Positions 1-11,000 of a stretch of DNA of 64,000 nucleotides are shown here, piece by piece. The DNA lies in assembly GCA_018857735.1 (NCBI GenBank), contig JABMCL010000047.1:1419501-1483500 (forward strand), given 5' to 3'. A model generated the notes under the pieces. That model did not search any database and was not told the DNA's origin. It saw only the letters and a program-made list of their open reading frames with translations. The position numbers were made by a program, and so were the translations under genes. Numbering within the stretch: position 1 is the first letter of the stretch; every line of letters starts with the position of its first letter. The stretch is from Alviniconcha marisindica (taxonomy: Eukaryota > Mollusca > Gastropoda > Provannidae).

Positions 1-371
1 TTTTCAAGGAAGATTTAAAAGAGTTGACAGAGGTAGAATGGTGGACAGAAACAGGGAGTTGGGTCCAGATAACTGGAGCCTGGTAAGAGAAAGAGTGCTA
101 CCACAGGACTTTGTTCGGAAGGATGGTATTCTGAACACTCGGGTGTCTGTAGAAGAGCGGAGCTGCCGGGAAGGAGTCTAAAGTTGAAGAAGTTCTGGAA
201 GGTAGATAGGAGCCTGCTGAGAAATGATCTTAAAGCAAAGCAAAGACAATTTGTATTCAATCCTCTGCTCAATAGGTAGCCAGTGAAGAGAATGAAGCAG
301 AGGGGTGATGTGGGCATCAACAACAGCACCATACTGACCACTAACTGAATTTACAAAACAACCAAGCTGTT
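1..371. other. Left edge, SLC30A7 intron, no exon recognised
   Basis: This stretch lies downstream of SLC30A7 exon 3 on the minus strand. I looked for the next ZnT7 exon (the segment following the SYG motif, expected to encode a YVRAEVLAGF-like stretch) and did not find it. The region is unique-looking and moderately purine-rich on the plus strand. A 108-codon minus frame is open here but resembles no protein I know. It could be part of an old dispersed repeat, because its plus strand reads like the 'agccagtgaagag...' stretches common in animal mobile-element remnants. That is only an impression. Confidence 0.4.
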
Positions 372-473
372 AGTCTTAGTCTTACCCATAAGAATACGCT
401 TCATTGGTACACCATCGGGCAAAGTCTTAGTCTTACCCGTAAGAATACGCTTCATTGGTACGCCATCGGGCAA
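372..473. repeat. 51-bp x2 tandem duplication of SLC30A7 exon 3 / donor
   Basis: Two adjacent 51-bp copies (372-422 and 423-473) differ at only about two positions. Each contains the last 37 bases of SLC30A7 exon 3 (minus strand) followed by the GTAAGAC splice donor. The copy nearer the exon body (423-473) is the one in frame. The distal copy is an intact decoy donor. Reading from the real exon into the distal copy meets TAA immediately after the true donor. Confidence 0.9.
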
Positions 474-2815
474 TCACTGAAGCAACAAGGCCTGCCAACA
501 GTGCTGTGCAGTCAAAGAACATGTGGAAGGAGTCGGATATGAGGCCAAGACTGAAATAAAAACAAGTACAGATTTCAAAATACTACATATTTCCATTCAG
601 ATAGAACCATTCTGTGGTTATCTACACTTATTCTACTTCCAGACACAAATGGGCATTGTCAACAGATTAATTTTAATCTGAAAGAATGACTGAGAAATGA
701 AATTCACATTGAGTTCAACAGAACAATTTTAAATAGACAATTTTAACTGCAGTTCATGAAACTCTGGTACTGAAGGTAAAATATTCACACTGTCAGCCAT
801 GATAATCTCTGTAATTTGAGCAACTCAAGTTCACAGACCTGAAACATTAAAAGTTTTGTGTAACTTTGAATTTAGAAAATTAAGGCTCACAAAATTTTAG
901 CTTACTTCTTCTAATTTATTATACTGCTGAGCATAAAAGTTATTAAAACTTGAGTGCCAACACAAAATGGCACACCACATGCACTGCTAAATACTGGATT
1001 CTTTTAATAACCACTGATTTACAAAGCTGTAAAGTGTAAACACCTGTTTGTCCATACTCCGTAGAAGAGTTCTACAAAAGCAAAGGACAAGTTGAGCACC
1101 AGGAATCCAAACAGTCGCCGAGAGGTTTGCTCAGAAAACACCAACCTGTTTAAACAGAGGCAATAAACAAAATTAACATCACTTCTTTGTTTTTATTTTC
1201 TTCTTCCCCCCCCCCCCCCCCCCTTTCTTTCTTTCTTTTCTTCTGTCCAGAGCAGTACTGTAAATATTTTGATTTAGTAAGAATTAGAAACAACCCTGAG
1301 TCAAGTAAAGGTCTTATCACCAAGACCATGTGATCCGACACGTATTAAATGATGTTTCTTGTAACTGCAGTGCTGTGTCCAAAACTGCTGAACACTTCTT
1401 CACTGTCCACTCTACACTCAGGCTACATGCACTCTACACCACCCCATCCAAATACCTCCCCCACATCATATTACCATGCCAGTTTGACTGAACAGTGACC
1501 CTAACCTCCCTTCAGCAATAAAGTCTACAATGGTTCACACATTCTTTGTTTTAAAAAACCCACACTCTGCTGCAAACAGAGCTGCAACCGAGCTGTAACC
1601 CAAACACTGCACCTCCTCTCTATGTGCCCGCCCTTCCTTTCTCTTTCAAGTCTTTCTTCCCCCCCCCCTCCCCCCCATCATCTTCTATAGCTCTGCATCT
1701 GTCACCAAAGCTAGCTCCCAGTCCCACCTTCGCATGTTTCAAGCAGGAGCTCAGTTCTCTTTCTTTTTAGGGTGAAGCTGTTAACTAAAGTAGATGGCTA
1801 GAGCTGTGCTGGTTGGGACATAGCCCCAGGGACCACTACAGTAGCTGGACTGATCTTGTCATATACTTTAAAACTAGTTAAGACTTTTCTGTTTGTGTTA
1901 GTGGTTTTTGGTGGTTGTTTTTTAGCCTGTGCACAGCCATGCACACACCAAGCTGAATAACTGTTAACAGTGACAGTTCAACTTTTCTATTTGAAGATTG
2001 AAGTACAAATCCTTTGGTGGGGCAGGGCCTAATATTAAGCATGTACAGAAGATGCAAACTTAAGTACTGTTGAAAACAAGGGAACAAAAGTCTGTTCCTA
2101 ATCGTATGCTGAAGATTATTGATTATCCTTGGTTAGCAGCAGGATACAGAGTTGTCTATTTACCATAGTGTAAGTGCTTTCAAGAGCAAATTCACTGTGA
2201 AATCTGACAGTGATACTTTATTAGTTTATGACACTCTGAATTTGACAGACATTCTGACAAACTAAAGTCAAACAGCAAATGAACACAAGAGCAGATGGTG
2301 AGGGGAAAATAATCACAGGTGTGTTATCTTACAGTTACAGTCTATATTTATGAACGTGTCTCCCCTGAATGACTTCGAAAAAGCGAAGAGGACCGACCCC
2401 AATAATACGCCCAACCCCCCATCCCCCACACCTTTTTACACACACGCACACACGTGTATACCCCCACACACACCCTCCTCCCTCCCAACTCCTTCCAGAC
2501 ACGCCAATGTTTACCTTATACGCCGCTTCAACTGATGTTGTATAACAAGCCACGCTGGCGTATGCTAGAGTCAGACTCATGTGTGACACCAAAAATAAAA
2601 GAGATCAACCCACGACTGCAGTGATGAGTGAAAGTGCAGCCATCACACACTTTAAAAGAAAGCCGGCATTCGGTAGCAGACTACATAAGAAAGAAGGAAG
2701 CACACGCCTCACATACGGGCAAGAATAACGCCGCTTACCTGAGCCAACCAGCAATTTTTTCTTTCAGCTTCCAACCAGGCTTGTGAAAGTGGTCATCTTG
2801 ATGTAATGGCAACAT
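437..2815 (-). CDS. SLC30A7: Zinc transporter 7 (ZnT7), 5' three coding exons, partial
   Basis: Cation-diffusion-facilitator family Zn2+ transporter. ZnT7 in other animals imports cytosolic zinc into the Golgi/early secretory pathway. Coding exons on the minus strand are 2815-2739 (ATG at 2815-2813), 1145-1044 and 550-437. All introns are GT-AG and all phases close (77, 102 and 114 nt). Exon 1 encodes an MLPLHQDD start and a KLKEKIAGWL stretch. Exon 2 encodes SEQTSRRLFGFLVLNLSFAF and then VELFYGVWTN, the first membrane helix. Exon 3 encodes LGLISDSFHMFFDC, with the His/Asp of the intramembrane zinc site (HxxxD), then TALLAGLVAS and a SYG end. These match vertebrate ZnT7 almost word for word, more closely than ZnT5 or ZnT6. 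The rest of the gene (His-rich loop, later helices) is outside the window. It is divergent from NADK2, with about 395 bp between the start codons. Confidence 0.94.
1206..1223. repeat. Poly(dC) tract, 18 C, in SLC30A7 intron 2
   Basis: Uninterrupted run of C on the plus strand (G on the SLC30A7 sense strand). A second interrupted C-rich run lies near 1660-1677. The remainder of this 1.6-kb intron (1146-2738) holds no exon or repeat that I recognise. Confidence 0.9.
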
Positions 2816-3209
2816 TGTGATTGCCGTACTGTCTTTCAATCACGTACAATCGATCATTCCTCGAGCACATGCAGTCGACGATTCAAGCTGTCGTGGCTTT
2901 CGCATATGGAGCTATTCTTTTTCTCTGCAATATGTTTACTTTTCCGGCTTCGCATTTCTTTAGTGTGTAACTAGTATCAATGTTTAGCATTGTTTACGGT
3001 TATCAACGGGTTGATAATATGAAGAACAAAGTTTTTCTTCCAGGTTGCGAAATTTTACGAAACTAAGAATTTAAGCATGGCGATCAAAACAAAACACAAG
3101 TGAGAGGAGACGTGACAAGAACGTGAACTTTGACAGAATACATCGCGTCTCACCAACATCAAAATGCTTCACGTGATTGACTAAATTCGCATCGTGTATA
3201 TTTTGTAGC
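2816..3209. promoter_or_regulatory. Divergent SLC30A7/NADK2 promoter region
   Basis: This 394-bp interval separates the two start codons and must hold both 5'UTRs and both core promoters. It is richer in CpG than the flanking introns. I see no convincing TATA box at the expected spacing for either gene. Two short upstream reading frames precede the NADK2 start on the plus strand: ATG at 3077 (8 codons) and ATG at 3164 (6 codons, ending at 3184). Whether they lie in the transcript depends on the unmapped start site. Confidence 0.65.
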
Positions 3210-4985
3210 ATGTGTATTACTAAAGCTGTCGTCTCGAGGTATTTGCTGAAACATGCAGCACGCTCAGGCGAAGACCGGGAACTTTGGCTGCACAGGGTGT
3301 GTGCAGCGAAGGGCCACTTTCATCAGTCCCCGCTGCACAGACCGAATGTGCGGTGGGCGACGACAGCCACAAGCAGATTTAGAGACAATGCTGTTCCTGT
3401 TTTCAAACCAAAACGCGTGGTCGTCTTGACAAAAATGACACGATACGAATACGAGAGACGCCTTCACAGCAAACTGTCAGAGAGGGAATTCAGGACGTTC
3501 GTAAGTTGCTGGCGTTCTTGTTTTTTGTGTGTTTTTCAACCAGTTTTCGACACAAGTCATCAAAACTAGTAAATAAAACGGCAGTTCAATCCAGTGAAAA
3601 CAGAAAAGTGTGCAACGAAACTAATATAAAAGTTGAAGTGAGCCAGGCAGTGATAAAAAAAAAATATATATATATTTTTTATATCAATTGATGGATTATC
3701 TGTCAATAATCATTTCCCCACCCCAAACTTCCTATCATTTAGTAACACTAACAGTATTAGGTTTGCATTGTATTTTTGTAATTGAGAGTAATTTGCACTT
3801 GTTTTCTTCATGCTTGTTTTCTTTTTATAGTAATTAGTATTCAGATTTCAGTCTCAGTCTCACATCTCCTGTTGGTTTGCAAGCTTTGCATTGATCTCCA
3901 GACTGTATTTTGGGGTTTATGAATAAACACAATTTGGATTGCACAAAATTCAGATAATATAATTATGTGCCATTTGTTATATTACTTTTTGTTAGTAATG
4001 TGATGCTTACAATATATACCCTTATCTGTCCCACTTAATAATAATAATAATAATGTACATTTAATGATTTATCAGTCATGCACTCATCAGTACCCCGAGC
4101 GCTCACATAATACATATTAACTTAAATATGATATTCTATACACATGTAGAGCATAGTCCTACCAAAACAATTTACATAAAGTATTATACAAAAACAAACT
4201 TTGGCTGGTGTTTGACACTTTGGCACATTTCAAGGTACAGCTCTGTGTGCCTGATGGAATATTGTACATCGCAAAAATAGTAATAAAACAGTTTGTTGTT
4301 TTGTTTGTTTTTTGTATTAAAAAAAGAAACACTTCAGAAAAAAGAAACAGGATGCAACTTTGTATTATTGTAGTTGTACTCTCAGGAACCTTTCCTGTTG
4401 TTTTCTATGTTTTGTATGGATTATTTAATTTACAGAATTATAATACGTGTAAATGATAAATCATAATACTGCCTCCAAGAACTAACTCCAGTTAGAAAAT
4501 GGAATAATACTGACCAGTAATGATGCTGTTAAATACTGAAATAGATGTAATTAGTGTTGAAATCTTCTTGTTTCATATACAGCTAGAATCCAAAGACTCT
4601 GACTATGAGGGTCTTCGACAACGTCACAGAAATCATCAGATGACTGTTGAGGCTGTCAAGAAAACGTTTGAGTAAGAAAACTTTTTCATTCTTCTTTGAT
4701 TCCTCTATTGCACGATATTCTTGTTCTTCATTCATCTGACTGGTTCATTTACACTCAGCTGATGCTAGTGATAGGCAGTCTCAAGTAAAGTGCTGAGGCC
4801 CTGTGTGAGTGAATTCCAAATGTGGGGTCCAAAACAAGAGAAAGTGCGAAAGCCATGATTCAGTGCAAATGTTAGCACTCCAGTTGAGTTACCAGAAAAA
4901 TCTCATTTTGCTTCTGGGAGGGACTCTTTCACGCATTAGATTCTTCAGTAGTTCATGGAGGGATTAATTAAGAATTTAATTTTAA

Positions 4986-5057
<72 letters not shown>

Positions 5058-8000
5058 CCATTGTACTACCAAATATATTGATCTGTTTGAGATTTTTAAG
5101 GTCTAATAAAGAGGTTTTTAAGATATATATATATATTAATAATTTATTGCCACAAGGACATGTGTTTCTGTTTCTTTTGCTTCACTTTGTATTGTACAAG
5201 TACTGATGACAGTGATGCTGAAATGTGAAATTCAAGCCCCTTCTGCTGAGAATCCAGGCCTATCAGTACCACAAGCTTCTCTCATTTTAGGCCTGGTGCT
5301 GTGAAACTGAAACTGGTTAGAATATGTAGCTTCGCATGATGTTTTACCAACTCTGTGCTAGGAACTTTACCTGTCTAATGTCTGCCTTCTCAATTTCAGT
5401 TTCTTTTCCATTTGCTTACAAATGGTTGGATGTTTTGCCCTGATGTGACATTCATCAGTTCATGGTTGGCCGAGGGTTAAATATCAAGATGCAACCAATC
5501 ATTACCTTTGTCTTGCTCTTAGCTTTTAGTGTTGTAGACTTTTAAGAGCCTTTCTCTGTTACAGGTCAGCAAACATTGAAACACGGATCTTGCAGCGGTT
5601 TGATTTCAACTCCAAAGTCATTGACTGGGCTGATGCTGTCTTCACAGCAGGTGGTGATGGAACATACCTGTTGGCCGCCTCCAGGTTCTTCAACAAGGAC
5701 AAGCCTTTGATTGGCCTCAACACAGATCCAGAAAAGTAGAGGCAGTTGTACACTTGCAGTGGATGTTTGAGTCATGCTTTGCCTGTGCATTTCCAACCAA
5801 TCTTGCTTCTCATTTTTGCTTCTGGTGGAAGGAAGTCTACCAAGACCAAGTGGAGTCTTACTGTTAGTGTGTCCATGATAGCGATACCTGATATATGCAA
5901 TACTGCTCAAATGTAAAAGAAGTACAAGTGGCCTGCAGTCTGGTTCAACTCCCTAAAAAGTAAAATATCCCTCAAAAATAATTTTTTCAAAGGTAAATAT
6001 GAAGATAAAACAACTTGTCCCCAAAGGTTCCCACTGCAGAGCTGATGTACCAGTGTCCTGCAGAATTCAGCTCCTTACCCCTCAACAGTGAATTTTACCA
6101 AGGTAAATGTAAATAAGAAAAAACTTTTCCCCAAAGGCCCCCACTGGAGACCTGGCCAATACAGGCCCTGCTTCATGTTGAACACCCCCTGTTTCAGTGA
6201 TGTATCACAAATTATAATGATCTCAAGACATTTTCATTTGTGCGGATGAACTGACCACTGTGTATGACAAAATACCTTTGGAAAAAAATGTTCATTGAAG
6301 TGCTGAGAACCAGCATGTTTGTGTGCCAGGGTGTTAATGTATCCAAGATCTATAAAATAGCTGTTGTGTGATCGTGTGTGGTGTGTGAGATCTTTGTCAG
6401 TGCCTGGAATAAAAGTTTCATTTTAAGGATTGTGAAGTGTTTCAGTTCATAAGGGGTTGGGAACTGTTAGATGGATAGAAAATGTTCAATTTTTTTTGTT
6501 TCAAAAATCATTTTATCTTTGTCAGTGCCTGAAATAAAAGTTTAATTTTAAGGGTTGTGAAGTGTTTCAATCGACGATTTCCGGAAATAACAGGCAAAGA
6601 TAATTTGACAGTGTTTTCTTACTCCAGGAGACTGAAGTCCCTTGAATGGAGGCGGCAGCTGAGAAGAGCCGATCTGCAACAGTTTTAGATCTTCAGGCAT
6701 GGACCTATTATAATTTATACTAGACTACCAGCTGGGGGAACCTACTATCCGATCTGCATGTTCCCCACAAACAGTGAGCGCTTGATCGGCATTTCTGATG
6801 CCTTTCCTGCCTTTGTTTACAGGTATCCGTCATCTTGCCCACGTGCTCACTGTACCCCCAACAAAAGTGTGACTACTCTGCGCTACACCTGCAGGCATGG
6901 AGTTGTATATATATATATTTCCGAGTGCAGTCCCCTGGATTTCCGAAGATAGTCTATTCATAAGGGGTTGTGAACTGTTTCAAAACTCATTTACTTTTGC
7001 AGGTCTGAAGGTCACCTCCTCTTGCCAAAGCGCAAGTACCCAGCATCCAACTTTGCTGCAGCCCTGAAACGTTTGCTTGACGGAGACTTCAGGTACAAAG
7101 TTGTTGGAACTCATCATATTGTTGGCATAATAGCAGGACACATAATCAGTGTTAGTTATGTGGAATAACTGCCAGTGGTGAAGATCATGACTGCCTAGCT
7201 GAGAATATAATCAGGAAATTGTTCTAATGAAGTCTAATTATCAGGCACATTGTGTTGGTGTTTTTAGTGGAATGGATTCTCAAAACATGAAACATTGTGA
7301 CACGGAAAATGTTAACACCATAACAGAAAGCCACATATACTTTATGCATACAGTGCTTTGAGCTTTACTTCATGATTTCTTTGAAATGTGTTGACGCTGT
7401 TGTAAGACACAAGCATACATTAGATGTAAACGAGCAAACTGTATTGAAAAATCCCATGAAATTTTGCTGCAATTTGAGACAGACTGAGGCCCTTGCAATA
7501 ATGTGTGATTTGTCTAAAACGATAACCAGCTTGATTGCCTCACCATTTTTGCAAGGAAACATAACTCTGCATCTTGTATAACCTGTAGAGCACACCTTCG
7601 TCATTTCTGTCAACAGGTGGCGCTTCTTGCAACGAATTCAGGTCACCATGTCAGGTCTACACTCCAGTGACAACCCAGTTGAACTGCATGACCAGCAGCT
7701 TGAGTTCCCTGAGCATCGCTTTATGGAACACATCGCTGAAAACGAGCAGGAGAGACACCCAAGGAACATCTACCTGAACACTCCACCTCCTAGGGTCCTG
7801 CCGGTGTTAGCCCTCAATGAAGTATTTGTGGGTGAATCTCTGTCCTCGAGGTAGGTTTGGCACAGAAATGGTTATTTTTGTTTGTTTGTGGGTGTTCCTG
7901 AGGTTCACCCAGTGTTGGGTGGGAAGGTAGCAAAAGGCAGCATTATGTTTCCCCACACATGCACATCATGTCATACAAGGGCAGTGTTGTACCCTTGTAC

Positions 8001-11000
8001 AATGAAATGGAACCCCTCATGTTGGACCAACCCAAAACTATTGAACCTGAAAGCAGTGATAACAAAATAGACCGGTTTGCCTTGGCGGATATTTTGAGTA
8101 AACTTGAAAACAGTAATAACAAGATAGACTGGTTCACCTTGGCTGATATTTTGTGTGAACCTGAAAGCACTGATAACGAAATAGACTGGTTCACCTTGGT
8201 TCATATTTTGACTGTATTTTGGGTGAAGTTTCATAAAATACTCATGCAAATATTAAATGTTCTGTTGCACCATGTTAAATATCATTAGTCAATGTGTATG
8301 TAGTTTCTTGCTCCAGGGAATGAAAGTGGATTTGCGGCAGGATTTTCATCTTTTCTGTGTGGTGTGAATGCAGGGTGTCGTACTACGACTTCTCTGTGGA
8401 TGATGGTCCACGGGAGAAGCAGAAGAGTTCAGGAATCACGATCTGCACTGGGACAGGGTCCAGCTCCTGGCATTTCCACATCAACTACCTGCCTGCTGAG
8501 TCAGTCCGTGACATCCTCAAGATTGGTCAGTGACTGTTCTTTTCTGCTTTCCTCATTACCACCTTAAAGTGAAATGTTTTTTTGTTTGCTTTTATTTTTG
8601 AGTGAAAAAACCCTGAACCTGTTGGATATACAAAAACAATGTATTCGCAAACCAGGAAAAATACAAAGTGAGCTGAAACTTTTACTTGGCATTTATTATT
8701 GACTTATGACCCTACTATTTATCTCTGTGACATCCTCGAGATAAGACAGTTTGTGGCGTTCTCTGCTTTCTTATGTCTTATGACCCCACTATTTACTTCT
8801 GTCACATTGTCAGCATGGGTCAGTACTTGGTGTTCTCTGCTTTTCTCTGTCATGACCTACAACCCCACCATTTACTTCTGTGACATCCTCTGCATGGGTC
8901 AGTTCTTGGTGTTCTCTGCTTTCCGCTGTCTTCACCTATAACCCTACCATTTACTTCTGTGACATCCTCTGCATGGGTCAGTTCTTGGTGTTCTCTGCTT
9001 TTCGCTGTCTTCACCTATAACCCTACCATTTACTTCTGTGACATCCTCAGCATGGGTCAGTTTCTGGTGTTCTCTGCTTTCCGCTGTCTTCACCTATAAC
9101 CCCACCATTTACTTCTGTGACATCCTCTGCATGGGTCAGTTCTTGGTGTTCTCTGCTTTCCGCTGTCTTCACCTATAACCCCACCATTTACTTTTGTGAC
9201 ATCCTCTGCATGGGTCAGTTCTTGGTGTTCTCTGCTTTTCGCTGTCTTCACCTATAACCTTACCATTTACTTCTGTGACATCCTCAGCATGGGTCAGTTC
9301 TTGGTGTTCTCAGTTTTTGACTAGTTTTAACTGACACCTGTTTTGGATTTGTCTTGACTTGTTTTAACTGACACCTGTTTTGGACTTGTCTTGACTTGTT
9401 TTAACTGACACCTCTTGTATTTACCTGTGTTGACAACCCTAGGATGGGTCAGATCTTGGTGTTCTCTGATTTCCTCTGTCTGACCTTATACCTCTTGTCT
9501 GTCTTAACTTACACCTCTTGTATTTACCTTCTCAGCATCCTCAGGATGGGTCAGTTCTTTTTTTCTCTCTGCTTTTCTTTGTCTTAACTTACACCTCTTG
9601 TCTGTCTTACCTCTTGTATTTACCTCTGTTGACTTCCCCAGGATGGGACAGTTCTTGATTTTTTCTGCTTTTCTTTGTCTTAACCCACACCCTTTCCATT
9701 TACCTTACCTTTCCTGTCTAGACCAAAAAGATGTTTCAGGGACAGGTGCTGCAACAATGAATAGATGGGGCAGGGGAGAGGGAGGAACATGTTAATGAGT
9801 AATACAAATTTGTGTCTTTTTCAGCAAACAAGAAAACAAAGAGTAATTTTCCAGTCCATGATTGGCCTGCAGTGGAGGCCATTTGCAACGAGTTCAACAA
9901 CTCCCTGAGATTCGACCCAAGCACCCCTCTGATGGCATATACCATCCGAGACCCTGTTGTGAATGGTAAATATATGTTTTAAATTTCACATGAATTGTGG
10001 ACATTATTTTGTTAAAAATGGTGGGTGCTTTGTGCCCCAGCAAATTTCAAGGATGCTGAAAAAGTTGCCCATGATGTTATGGGAGCACTGTCATTGAAGC
10101 TGGTGCCAGTAGAGTGCTGGGTTAACTACTTTTTGCCTATCCTTGCCGCTGCCATGCTAGCCTACTGGCCTGACTGCTTTCTGCCTAGCCTTGCTACTGC
10201 TGTGCTAGCCTACTGGCTCAACTTCTTTATGCCTAACCTTGCCACTGCTGTGCTAGCCTACTGGCCTGCTTTCTGCCTAGCCTTGCCACTGCTGTGCTAG
10301 CCTACTGGCTCAACTTCTTTATGCCTAACCTTGCCCTGCTGTGCTAGCCTACTGGCCTGCTTTCTGCTAGCCTTGCCACTGCTGTGCTAGCCTACTGGCT
10401 CAACTTCTTCATGCCTAACCTTGCCACTGCTGTGCTAGCCTACTGGCCTGCTTTCTGCCTAGCCTTGCCACTGCTGTGCTAGCCTACTGGCCTCTTTTGC
10501 ACTTGCCACTGCTGTGCTAGCTCTGGCCTGCTCTCTGCTAACCTTGCCGCTGCTGTGCTAGCCTACTGGCCTGCTTTTTGCCTAACCTTGCCACTGCTGT
10601 GCTAGCCTACTGGCCCAACTACTTTATGCCTAACCTTGCCACTGCTGTGCTAGCCTACTGGCCTGACTCTTTCTGCCTAACCTTGCCGTGCTGTGCTAGC
10701 CTACTGGCCTGCTTTTTGCCTAACCTTGCCACTGCTGTGCTAGCCTACTGGCCAACTACTTTTGCCTAACCTTGCCACTGCTGTGCTAGCCTACTGGCCT
10801 GCTTTCTGCCTAACCTTGCCACTGCTGTGCTAGCCTACTGGCCTGCTTTCTGCCTAACCTTGCCACTGCTGTGCTAGCCTACTGGCCTGCTTTTCTGCCT
10901 AGCCTTGCCGCTGCTGTGCTAGCCTACTGGCCTACTGCTTTCTGCCTAAGCCTTGCCACTGCTGTGCTAGCCTACTGGCCTGCTTTTCTGCCTAACCTTG

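Noticed and set aside
3177..3209. Longer NADK2 N-terminus starting upstream of 3210
   Set aside because: Position 3177 is a TTG codon following an in-frame TGA; the first ATG in frame is at 3210.
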